64,000 bases of DNA from Simiduia sp. 21SJ11W-1. Lineage in GTDB: Bacteria; Pseudomonadota; Gammaproteobacteria; Pseudomonadales; Cellvibrionaceae. Shown in pieces: positions 1-7,240 of the stretch; position 1 is the first letter of the stretch, and every line of letters starts with the position of its first letter. The position numbers and the translations under genes were made by a program. The DNA lies in assembly GCF_024138675.1 (NCBI RefSeq), contig NZ_CP090959.1:682001-746000 (forward strand), in the 5' to 3' direction. The notes below the pieces were generated by a model that did not search any database, was not told the origin of the DNA, and saw nothing but the letters and a program-made list of their open reading frames with translations.

Positions 1-1354
1 AGTAAAAACCTCGCGCGGAAATCTGCGCCTGGTGCTAAGCCACAACAGCACAGACGGTTTTGATCGAACCTTTGCTGAAACAAGCGGCAATGGCGACAAG
101 GATGCCTACACAGCTAATCGCCTGGCGCTTACTGCGGGCTACCAGCTGAGTGATGCACTTACCGCAAGCGCTCAAGTGCAGTATCAGGAAGGTGAGGCAG
201 ATTCCGATAACCTTTATTGCTTTATAGACTGTGAGCCCTTTGCACGCTTTGCCAATGGCAGCGCCAGCGCAAGCCTGAGTGCGGCATTAACCAACGCCTG
301 GCAAAGCAAGCTTACTTTGGGTTTTGCGCAAGACAAAAGCGAACAAGACGATCACATCAGTGCGGCGGCTGAAATCAATTACGGTGGCCGCAACCGCATT
401 GAAACCGAGCGCCAAAGTGCCAGCTGGCAAAACGACATCACCCTCTCCGATAGCCAGCTGTTAACCCTGGGCGTTGACTATGTGAACGACAGCGTAGACG
501 GCAAGCTTGAGCAGCGTGATTACCAGCCAGATTTCAGCTACCTGGTAAGCTTTGTAGGCTACGACGTAGAAGATCGCGCAAGCCTGGGTGTATTTGGCCA
601 GTACCAGTTGCGCGCCGGTCACCACAGTTTGGTTGCCGCACTGCGCAATGAAGACAATGAACAATTCGGCGCGGCTAATACCGGCAATCTGGCCTACGGC
701 TACCAATTAACCGAGCGCTGGGCACTAAAGGCAAGCGCTGGCTCGGCCTTTAAAGCGCCCACCTTTAACGATCTCTACTGGCCCAATTCCGGCAACCCCG
801 AGCTTGAGCCGGAAACGGCCACCAACTACGAGCTTGGTGCCAGGTTTAGTCACCGTGGTGTGCGGGCAGAAATCAACCTGTTTCACAACCGCATTGATGA
901 CCTGATTGCTTGGGCGCCAAACGCCATGGGCAACTGGCAGCCATCCAATGTGGCCAAGGCAGATATTTTGGGTGCAGAGGCTGAAGCAAGTGCACAGCTG
1001 GGCGAGTGGCGTATTGGCGCCAATTACACCTGGCTTGATACCGAAGATAAAGCCACGGGCAATGCGCTGCCACATCGTGCACACCAGCTGTTTAATGCCG
1101 ATGTGAGCCGAAGCCTCGGCAGCCTTACCCTGGCGCTGGCCTTTGAGGCGCGTGGCAAGCGCTATACCGACGCAGGCAACAGCACCACGCTTGCAGGTTA
1201 CGGGCTGGTTAATGCCCGCGTCTCTTGGGCGCTGGCCGAGGGCTTCACTCTGGAAGCCAAGGTGAATAACCTGCTGGATAAAGACTATGTGGTGGTACAG
1301 AACTACCGCCAGGATGGTATCAATGGCTCGGTAGGCGCACGCTTCGTGTTCTAA
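1..1354 (+). CDS. TonB-dependent outer-membrane receptor, BtuB-like (3' part only)
   Basis: This is the C-terminal part of an outer-membrane beta-barrel receptor. The reading frame is open from base 2, so the gene begins outside the window; the GTG at 32 is internal. About 450 residues are visible and consist of alternating amphipathic strands. Typical TonB-receptor features are the 'SAFKAPTFNDLYWPNSGNPELEPE' region (first 15 residues SAFKAPTFNDLYWPN) followed by the 'NLLDKDY' box near the end, and a final aromatic residue (RFVF) used for BAM-dependent assembly. The short barrel and nearby cobO and cobQ fit a vitamin B12 (BtuB-type) receptor. The TonB box and plug lie outside the window, so the substrate is inferred. 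Its terminator (1372-1381 with 1621-1630) has been split by a repeat element. Confidence 0.85.
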   Translation, partial: VKTSRGNLRLVLSHNSTDGFDRTFAETSGNGDKDAYTANRLALTAGYQLSDALTASAQVQYQEGEADSDNLYCFIDCEPFARFANGSASASLSAALTNAWQSKLTLGFAQDKSEQDDHISAAAEINYGGRNRIETERQSASWQNDITLSDSQLLTLGVDYVNDSVDGKLEQRDYQPDFSYLVSFVGYDVEDRASLGVFGQYQLRAGHHSLVAALRNEDNEQFGAANTGNLAYGYQLTERWALKASAGSAFKAPTFNDLYWPNSGNPELEPETATNYELGARFSHRGVRAEINLFHNRIDDLIAWAPNAMGNWQPSNVAKADILGAEAEASAQLGEWRIGANYTWLDTEDKATGNALPHRAHQLFNADVSRSLGSLTLALAFEARGKRYTDAGNSTTLAGYGLVNARVSWALAEGFTLEAKVNNLLDKDYVVVQNYRQDGINGSVGARFVF

Positions 1355-1371
1355 ATGCCGGCCGGCCCTCT

Positions 1372-1632
1372 AAAACCCGCGTACAAGCTGATTGTGCGCC
1401 ATTGCTGTCCCACAAATCTACAGGCATGGAATATGGGGCGGAGTTTGTGACCGTCACCCGCATGGACGCGGGTGTCGAGACTACAGGGATGTATTTACGT
1501 CGTGTCACAAACTGCGCCCCAAATTTCATGTCCAGGTATCGCTTAGAAACTCTGCGATATAAGTAGTTTCAACGTCTGTTTTCCATGGAGACATAAACTA
1601 TGGGACGGCAGTGGATTGTGCGCGGGTTTTTT
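1372..1632 (+). terminator. Receptor-gene rho-independent terminator, split by a MITE insertion
   Basis: The left arm AAAACCCGCG (1372-1381) and right arm CGCGGGTTTT (1621-1630, followed by TT) are perfect complements but lie 239 bases apart. Removing the repeat element (1400-1614) and one copy of its target duplication rejoins them as a 10-bp stem with a 15-base loop and a T-tract, 18 bases after the receptor stop codon. The terminator was probably functional before the insertion; whether it still works is unknown. Confidence 0.75.
1391..1623 (+). mobile_element. MITE-like element, copy A (short form, with 8-9 bp target duplication)
   Basis: A 215-base non-coding element (1400-1614) is flanked by the direct repeat ATTGTGCGC (1391-1399 and 1615-1623). 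Its ends form imperfect terminal inverted repeats of about 15 bp: CCATTGCTGTCCCA at the left against CCACTGCCGTCCCA when the right end is read in reverse complement. A second copy lies inverted at 4439-4807. No transposase is encoded, so it would need to be moved in trans. The long frame opening at 1600 begins inside the element and is not the start of the next gene. The transposase family is not identified. Confidence 0.82.
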
Positions 1633-1713
1633 ATGGGAAAGGCCCGCCTTTCACAATTGCGGCATTCGCGCCGGGTTTCGTCCTATACCTTTACCCAACC
1701 CGAAGGACGCGCG

Positions 1714-3120
1714 ATGAACCGGTTAGTCTCCACCGGCCTTGCAGCCGCCATTGCACTTGGTTTAAGTGCCTGCGGCGAGCCCGAAAAGGCCAAGCCCACG
1801 TTGGATTTGCCCAACAAAAACCCTTACCCCTCAACCTACCAAGCCAACGCCAAGGGCACTTTGCTCATCAAAGGCGCCAATTTGTTGATTGGCAATGGCG
1901 AAGAGAAGGCCGGCACAGACCTGGTGGTAACCGATGGCAAAATTGTGGCCTTGGGCCAGGGCCTGCAGGTGCCAGCTGAGGCCAAGGTGATTGATGGCGC
2001 AGGCAAATGGGTAACGCCGGGTTTGATTGACGTGCACTCGCACATGGGCGTGTACCCGGCGCCGGGCACCCACAATCACCAAGATGGCAACGAAATGACC
2101 GCCCCGGTAACCCCGCAGGTGTGGGCCGAGCATTCGGTTTGGCCGGAAGACCCCCAGTTTGAAAAGGCGCTGGCCGGCGGTGTAACCACCGTGCAGGTGT
2201 TGCCGGGCTCTGGCAACCTCATTGGCGGGCGCGGTGTAACCCTTAAGAACGTGCCTGCCACCACTGTGCAGGGCATGAAATTCCCGGGCGCGCCCTACAG
2301 CCTGAAAATGGCCTGTGGTGAAAACCCCAAGCGCGTGTACGGCAGCAAGGGCCAGTTGCCCTCCACCCGTATGGGCAACATGGCCGGTTATCGCGCCGCC
2401 TGGATTGAGGCGCGCGCCTACAAAAAGAGCTGGGATGATTACATCGCCAAGGTAGAGGCCGGTGAAGAGGCCGATGCGCCCACCCGCGATCTGCGCTTGG
2501 AAACCCTGGCCGGCGTACTTGAAGGTGACATCCGCATTCACAACCACTGCTACAAAGTGGATGAAATGGCGCAAATGATTGATATGTCGAAGGAATTTGG
2601 CTACGAGATTGCGGCCTTCCACCACGCCATTGAAGGCTACAAGGCCGCGCCAATGCTGGCTGAAACCGGCATTTGCGCGGTGATGTGGGCCGACTGGTGG
2701 GGCTTCAAGCAAGAGGCCTTCGACATGGTGCGTGAAAATATCGCCCTGGTTGATTACGCCAAGGCGTGCGCTGTGATTCACTCTGATGACCCGATTCAAA
2801 TCCAGCGATTAAACCAGGAAGTGGCCAAAGCCATGAGCGCAGGCAACCGCCTGGGCCTTGGGCTAACCGCGGGCGATGCCATCAAGTGGGCCACCTTGAA
2901 CCCCGCTATTTCGCTGGGCCTGGCCGATCAGATTGGCTCTCTGGAAGCGGGCAAGAATGCCGACATCGTACTGTGGGATGCCAACCCCATGAGCGTATAC
3001 GCCCACGCAGAGAAAGTCTGGATTGATGGCGTACTGCGTTTTGATCGCAACGATGCAACCGTTGCGCCCACCAGCGATTTTAATCTTGGCATTCTGGAAG
3101 CCGGGGAGGTCCGCCCATGA
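1714..3120 (+). CDS. Exported amidohydrolase-family lipoprotein (metal-binding member of a pair)
   Basis: This is a 468-residue member of the metal-dependent amidohydrolase superfamily (imidazolonepropionase/dihydroorotase-like), predicted to be a periplasm-facing lipoprotein. The start is ATG 1714, preceded by AAGGA (1703-1707). Residues 1-20 are a signal peptide ending in the lipobox LSAC (Cys20). Metal-site candidates are the HxH of 'GLIDVHSHMG' (H108, H110), HNH at 276-278, H303/H304 and the 'IHSDDP' aspartate (D358). A typical 'GKNADIVLWD' C-terminal sandwich motif follows. The stop codon overlaps the start of the next gene (ATGA), so the two are translationally coupled. The substrate cannot be read from the sequence; related exported proteins are usually annotated only as amidohydrolase. 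Confidence 0.85.
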   Translation: MNRLVSTGLAAAIALGLSACGEPEKAKPTLDLPNKNPYPSTYQANAKGTLLIKGANLLIGNGEEKAGTDLVVTDGKIVALGQGLQVPAEAKVIDGAGKWVTPGLIDVHSHMGVYPAPGTHNHQDGNEMTAPVTPQVWAEHSVWPEDPQFEKALAGGVTTVQVLPGSGNLIGGRGVTLKNVPATTVQGMKFPGAPYSLKMACGENPKRVYGSKGQLPSTRMGNMAGYRAAWIEARAYKKSWDDYIAKVEAGEEADAPTRDLRLETLAGVLEGDIRIHNHCYKVDEMAQMIDMSKEFGYEIAAFHHAIEGYKAAPMLAETGICAVMWADWWGFKQEAFDMVRENIALVDYAKACAVIHSDDPIQIQRLNQEVAKAMSAGNRLGLGLTAGDAIKWATLNPAISLGLADQIGSLEAGKNADIVLWDANPMSVYAHAEKVWIDGVLRFDRNDATVAPTSDFNLGILEAGEVRP

Positions 3121-4403
3121 AACCTTTAACGCAACGCCTCACACAGCCTGTTGCCCGCACTGCCAAATTCTGGCTGGGTGCCTTTAGCCTGGCGTTGGCA
3201 ACCGCCGCCGGTGCGGAATCTATTTTGATTAAAGGGGCCGATGTTTACACGGCCACTGATCTAAAGCCGGCCACCGATGTGTACATCAACAATGGGCGCA
3301 TTGAAGCGCTTGGTAAAAACCTCACGCAATCTGCCGATCGCACGCTAGACGGCAAAGGCAAAACCATTACTGCAGGTTTGTTTAACAGCTCTACTCATTT
3401 AGGCGTAGTGGAAGTGGGTGCCATCGAGCAGACGGTAGATTTTTACACCGAGCGCGCGGATATCACCGCGGCACTAAAAGTGGCCGATGCCTTTAACCCC
3501 AACTCCACGTTGCTCCCCCACAACCGCGCGCACGGGCTTACCCACGCACTGGTTATGCCAGAGGCAGGTGCAGGGTTGTTTGCCGGCCAAGTGGCCTTGG
3601 TGCAATTGGGTGTGGCGCCGCGTGTTGTGCACGAAAGCCTAGGCGTTGCGGTAGATTTCACCGAGCACGGTGTGGAGCTGGCCGGTAAATCACGCGCGGC
3701 TGCCATGGCGCTCTTGCGCCAAGGGCTGGAAGACGCCAAAGACTACAGCGCCAACCGCCGCGCGGCACTGGCCGGTGAACGGCGTGAATACAGCATCAGC
3801 CTGATGGATGCCCAAGCGCTGGCGCCGGTGGTTAATGGCGAAAAGCCCTTGTTCGTGCGCGTGCACCGCGCATCGGATATCCGTGGCATTTTGGCGCTGG
3901 CGAAAACCTACAAGCTCAAGCTGATTTTAGCGGGTGTAGAAGAAGGCTGGATGGTTGCCGAAGACATTGCCCAAGCACAGGTGCCGGTAATTGTTGATCC
4001 AATCAATAACTTGCCATCGGGTTACGAGGCTCTGGGTGCACGCCTGGATAACGTGGTAACCCTGCACAAGGCGGGCATCACCTTGTTGTTTACCGGCATG
4101 AGCTGGCACAACACCCACAATGCTTATTTGGTGCGCCAATCGGCCGGTAATGCCGTGGCTAACGGGCTGGATAAACACGCCGCCATCGCCGCCATGACAT
4201 TAAACCCCGCGCGCGTTTTTAAGGCTCCGGTGGCCGGCGATTTGGTGCAAGGCGCTGTGGCTGATTTGGTGCTATGGGATGGCGACCCGCTGGAAGTGAC
4301 CACAGAGCCCGCGCTGGTAATGGCCGCAGGTGAAGTGGTTCCAATGGTGACCCGCGCCACCATGTTGCGCGATCGTTACTTTGAGCGGTTATCAGCCAAG
4401 TAA
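3117..4403 (+). CDS. Exported amidohydrolase paralogue lacking most metal ligands
   Basis: This 428-residue protein has the composite-domain layout of its upstream neighbour and starts within that gene's stop (ATGA overlap). Residues 1-33 form a signal peptide ending in AGA without a lipobox Cys. Aligned by eye, the upstream 'DVHSHMG' reads 'NSSTHLG' here (first His to Ser92), 'IHNHC' reads 'VRVHR', the 'FHHAIEG' histidines become 'LAGVEEG', and 'HSDDP' becomes 'TGMSW'. The C-terminal 'GAVADLVLWDGDP' motif is kept. This suggests a structural or regulatory partner, for example half of a heterodimer, rather than an independent hydrolase. The operon terminator downstream carries MITE copy B. Confidence 0.8.
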   Translation: MKPLTQRLTQPVARTAKFWLGAFSLALATAAGAESILIKGADVYTATDLKPATDVYINNGRIEALGKNLTQSADRTLDGKGKTITAGLFNSSTHLGVVEVGAIEQTVDFYTERADITAALKVADAFNPNSTLLPHNRAHGLTHALVMPEAGAGLFAGQVALVQLGVAPRVVHESLGVAVDFTEHGVELAGKSRAAAMALLRQGLEDAKDYSANRRAALAGERREYSISLMDAQALAPVVNGEKPLFVRVHRASDIRGILALAKTYKLKLILAGVEEGWMVAEDIAQAQVPVIVDPINNLPSGYEALGARLDNVVTLHKAGITLLFTGMSWHNTHNAYLVRQSAGNAVANGLDKHAAIAAMTLNPARVFKAPVAGDLVQGAVADLVLWDGDPLEVTTEPALVMAAGEVVPMVTRATMLRDRYFERLSAK

Positions 4404-4425
4404 ACTATTTAGCGCAATAAATGAA

Positions 4426-4823
4426 AAGCGGCTTCGGCCCACTGCTGTCCCATAGTTTAAGTGTCCTTGGAAGACAGTCGTTGAAACTACCTATATCGTA
4501 GAGTTTCTAAGCGATGTCTGGACATGAAATCTGCGGCGCAGTTTGTGACACGACGTAAATACCCTTCGGGGCCGGCCTGCGAGCAAAGCTCTTGGCGTAT
4601 GACGGCACGCAAAGCTGCGCTTTGCAAACGTTTGTCATACCCATCTAGTCTCGACACCCGCCCTTCGGGGCCTGCCTACAAGCACAGCATGTAGGCGTTT
4701 AAGCACCCGCAAAGCCTTGCTTTGCCAGCGGGCGCTTAAACCCATGCGGGTGACGGTCACAAACTCCGCCCCATATTCCATGCCTGTAGCTTTGTGGGAC
4801 AGCAGCGGCTTCGGCCGCTTTTT
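4426..4823 (+). terminator. Amidohydrolase-operon terminator, interrupted and rebuilt by MITE copy B
   Basis: Before insertion the sequence would have read AAAAGCGGC-TTCG-GCCGCTTTTTTT, a classic UUCG-loop terminator 22 bases after the operon stop. The left part (4425-4439) is now separated from the right part (4807-4823) by the repeat. At the right junction the last bases of the element (AGCG) pair with GCCGCT, giving AGCGGC-TTCG-GCCGCT followed by seven T, so a working terminator may have been regenerated at 4803-4823. Confidence 0.72.
4430..4816 (-). mobile_element. MITE-like element, copy B (long form, inverted relative to copy A)
   Basis: The element (about 4439-4807, 369 bases) is flanked by the direct repeat GGCTTCGGCC (4430-4439 and 4807-4816). 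Read on the minus strand it matches copy A over both outer parts: the block containing 'GGCATGGAATATGGGGCGGA' and the block ending 'CTATGGGACAGCAGTGG'. It carries about 150 extra internal bases made of separate hairpins, for instance GTATGAC with GTCATAC, CAAAGC with GCTTTG, and TTTAAGC with GCTTAAA. The different target duplications show that copies A and B are independent insertions and not ends of one composite transposon. Confidence 0.8.
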
Positions 4824-5044
4824 TTATGCAAGGCCCAACGCCATGGGGCAATTCCTACAAGCGCTTGGCAGAGGGTTGCGCCTTGTGGCTAGAGTGCAGT
4901 TAAATGGCCGAGCGCTGTGAGCGGGTTTTGTGCACCTGCCCGTCAGTTTGAGAACCTACAGGATGTTTGTGCATGGGCTAAAATATTTCGCCGTGGCAGT
5001 TAGTCAACATTCAACTGAATAAATGCATAAAAAGGAATTGAGTC
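4824..5044. other. Intergenic stretch with no recognised feature
   Basis: After the T-tract of the interrupted terminator this stretch precedes the small lipoprotein gene at 5045. No convincing ORF, tRNA or strong hairpin is seen. The promoter for the downstream genes presumably lies here, but no hexamer pair stands out. Confidence 0.4.
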
Positions 5045-5362
5045 ATGAAGTTACTTTGCATGGTGGTCATCAGCCTGCTTGTTGCGTGCACACCTTTGCA
5101 ATCAACGAAGGCTGTGAAGGTGCAGGGCTGGGTGATGATGTCTTACGTGAGTACACCCTCGGGTATGTATTCGGGCTATGTGTTGCACACCGAAGACGGG
5201 CGAAAAATATTGCTGGAAAGTGATAGCACCCAGTTACTCGATGAACTGGCCGGCAAGCAAGTTGTGGCAACCGGTGCCTTGCGCAAAGAGCACGCCGAGC
5301 TGTTTCACACCGAATATATTTTGCAAGTAGAGCGCTTGGGCGCACTGGCCGAGGCAGGCTAG
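5045..5362 (+). CDS. Small lipoprotein of unknown function
   Basis: This 105-residue protein has a short signal peptide ending in the lipobox LVAC (Cys15). The rest (about 90 residues) is rich in alternating polar and hydrophobic segments, with 'VVATGALRKEHAELFHTEYI' resembling a small beta-barrel (OB-like) fold. That resemblance is a guess from pattern only. AAGGAATTG at 5033-5041 serves as ribosome-binding site. I do not recognise the family. Confidence 0.65.
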   Translation: MKLLCMVVISLLVACTPLQSTKAVKVQGWVMMSYVSTPSGMYSGYVLHTEDGRKILLESDSTQLLDELAGKQVVATGALRKEHAELFHTEYILQVERLGALAEAG

Positions 5363-5420
5363 GTGCCATAACTGCGCGCCCTGGTGCAGTTTTCAGGCCG
5401 GATCTTAAAAAGGTACACAC

Positions 5421-5777
5421 ATGTCAGCCGATAGCACGCGTGCATTAAATCTCTTATGGGCCAGGCTGCGTGCTCGGCTGTTTTCAACGGCGGTTTCCCC
5501 TCTACGCAACGCACTGAATTGTGTTGTGTTATGGCTGTTGGTGCTTACCACAGTTGCGGTATTTGGATACCTAGTGCTCTCACAAGCGGCTGCCCACTGT
5601 TGGCAGGGGTTTTTCAGCCTTGCGTTGTTAAGTGGGGTTTGCCAGAGTGCCGTTATCGGGTATCTATTCACTGCGCGCAACTTGCCTGCCTACGCGCGCG
5701 GCGCCATTACCCTGGTGTTGTTGATGAGCAACCTGTGGTTGATTTTGTTTATATTCTCGTTGCGTGCATGTGTTTGA
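5421..5777 (+). CDS. Small integral membrane protein, hypothetical
   Basis: The 118-residue protein has a basic N-terminus and three hydrophobic segments (about residues 32-54, 60-82 and 94-115), consistent with an inner-membrane protein. AAAAAGG at 5407-5413 precedes the ATG. It lies between a lipoprotein gene and a Nudix gene on the same strand, 12 bases from the latter. No family is recognised. Confidence 0.55.
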   Translation: MSADSTRALNLLWARLRARLFSTAVSPLRNALNCVVLWLLVLTTVAVFGYLVLSQAAAHCWQGFFSLALLSGVCQSAVIGYLFTARNLPAYARGAITLVLLMSNLWLILFIFSLRACV

Positions 5778-5789
5778 TGTGAGCGGTGA

Positions 5790-6218
5790 ATGTTAACCCC
5801 TGCCGGAGGCCCAGTGGCATTTGAAGATACCTTTCGTTTAAGCAGCCACGCGGTTATTACCAATGTTCTTGGCGAGGTACTACTGCTCAAGGCCACCTAC
5901 GGTAAACAGGCCTGGGGTTTGCCGGGCGGTGCGCTTGAGCCAGGTGAAACCATTCACGAGGCGCTGGTGCGCGAGTGCCTTGAAGAGCTAGGCTGTGAGG
6001 TGCGCATTCACTATTTAAGCGGCGTTTATTATCACAGCGCGGTTAACTCGCAGGCGTTTATTTTTCGGTGTGACCTTGCTGAGAGCGCAGCCATTGCGCT
6101 CAGCCATGAGCACAGCGCTTATGCCTACACGCCTGTACATGCGCTTGCACCTGTGCAGTTACAGCGTGTACAGGAGTGCCTGAATTACAGTGGCCGCGTG
6201 TCCAGCGCCAAATTTTAG
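5790..6218 (+). CDS. Nudix hydrolase
   Basis: This 142-residue protein is a Nudix pyrophosphohydrolase, which cleaves nucleoside diphosphates linked to another moiety. The complete Nudix box GX5EX7REUXEEXGU is visible from G47 through E53, R61-E62 and E65-E66 to G68, followed by the expected beta-sheet C-terminus. The ATG at 5790 has no good ribosome-binding site. The GTG at 5814, 4 bases after GGAGG (5805-5809), would give a 134-residue protein starting MAFEDTFRLSSH and may be the real start. Substrate specificity cannot be read from the sequence. Confidence 0.85.
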   Translation: MLTPAGGPVAFEDTFRLSSHAVITNVLGEVLLLKATYGKQAWGLPGGALEPGETIHEALVRECLEELGCEVRIHYLSGVYYHSAVNSQAFIFRCDLAESAAIALSHEHSAYAYTPVHALAPVQLQRVQECLNYSGRVSSAKF

Positions 6219-6343
6219 CGCCCACTGTTCACCCCTGGTTCAGGTGCAATCCGCTATACTCGGTTCAATTGTCAGTAGCGGCCCGGTCACTCGGCCTGTG
6301 GCATTTTTATCACACCATTTTGGAACAGAAGAGCCCAAACGCC

Positions 6344-7054
6344 ATGAAACTGTTGTTGCCTTTAGTGTTGATCGCGCTGCTAGCAGGGTGCGCCACCATG
6401 AATAAAGAAGAATGCCAGCTGGCCGACTGGAGCGCTGTGGGCTACAAGCACGGCGCACAGGGGCAGGCGGCCACTACCTTTAACCAGTATCAGGCCGATT
6501 GTGCCGATCACAGCATCAAGGCCGATTACGCCGCCTTTAAACGTGGGCACCAGCAAGGGTTAGATGACTACTGCGTGTATGAAACGGGGCTCAACAACGG
6601 CAGTGCCGGCAACAATTACAATGGCAATTGCCCAAGCCGGCGCTACCCGGATTTTGCCGAGGGCTACCACGAGGGCCTGGGGCGTTTTTGCACCTATGAA
6701 AGCGGCTACGATCAAGGCGCCCGTGGCCAGGGTGCCAACCGCAATTGTGCAGAGCAAGATTACCCCGAATACAGCCAGGGCTTGGTGAGCGGGCAGGCCA
6801 AATACGAAGTGATTCGCGCAGTTCATGCATTGGAAGACGAGCTGATCAGCCTTGAGCAAGATCTCCAGCGCCAGGATGAATTTATTGCAGATTCAGAGGC
6901 GGTTATTGTGAGTAAAGAAAGTACCTCTGATGATCGTGTAAAGGCGTTGTTGGATATAAAAAACCACCGCGATGAGCGCAAGCGTATCAAGCGTGAATAC
7001 CGCCGCGTTGAAGCGGAGCTCGCCGATCTGCAAATGCGTTTAAGCGAAATGTAA
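6344..7054 (+). CDS. DUF2799-type lipoprotein with cysteine-containing repeats and C-terminal coiled coil
   Basis: The 236-residue protein starts at ATG 6344 with a signal peptide and lipobox LAGC (Cys16). The frame upstream to 6176 overlaps the Nudix gene and is not coding. Residues about 20-150 hold three imperfect repeats of roughly 35-40 residues built around 'Y..G...GL..YC..E.G...G..G' and a following Cys, the pattern of DUF2799 proteins. Residues about 165-236 are a charged helical region (KNHRDERKRIKREYRRVEAE) likely to form a coiled coil. The function is unknown; the six or more cysteines could form periplasmic disulfides. Confidence 0.75.
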   Translation: MKLLLPLVLIALLAGCATMNKEECQLADWSAVGYKHGAQGQAATTFNQYQADCADHSIKADYAAFKRGHQQGLDDYCVYETGLNNGSAGNNYNGNCPSRRYPDFAEGYHEGLGRFCTYESGYDQGARGQGANRNCAEQDYPEYSQGLVSGQAKYEVIRAVHALEDELISLEQDLQRQDEFIADSEAVIVSKESTSDDRVKALLDIKNHRDERKRIKREYRRVEAELADLQMRLSEM

Positions 7055-7073
7055 TAATTTGTTGGTAATATTG

Positions 7074-7102
7074 CACAGGCCTGCATTCGCGGGCCTGTTG
7101 TT
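7074..7102 (+). terminator. Possible terminator after the DUF2799 gene
   Basis: ACAGGCC and GGCCTGT form a 7-bp stem over a 10-base loop, followed by TTGTT. The T-tract is weak, so termination is plausible rather than certain. Confidence 0.45.
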
Positions 7103-7240
7103 AAAATAAATTGTTAAATTAAGCTGTTAAAAGAAGTCGTTAAAAGTAATTGTTGCCAGTATTTGTAAGCAGAGTTTGTTGGCCGTGAATGCAGCCGTAA
7201 AACCTAATCAATAGTTTGAGTCTTAGTTTTAAGTTTAAGG

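Noticed and set aside
1600-1713. ATG at 1600 as start of the first amidohydrolase
   Set aside because: It lies inside the MITE and the residues to 1713 are repeat and terminator sequence. ATG 1714 has a good ribosome-binding site and starts a lipoprotein signal peptide.
1831-2799. 322-residue minus-strand frame inside the first amidohydrolase
   Set aside because: It is antisense to a clearly coding gene and shows only biased, low-information composition; a shadow of the opposite strand.
1391-4816. The MITE pair as ends of a composite transposon carrying the amidohydrolase operon
   Set aside because: Each copy has its own distinct target duplication (ATTGTGCGC and GGCTTCGGCC), so they inserted separately.
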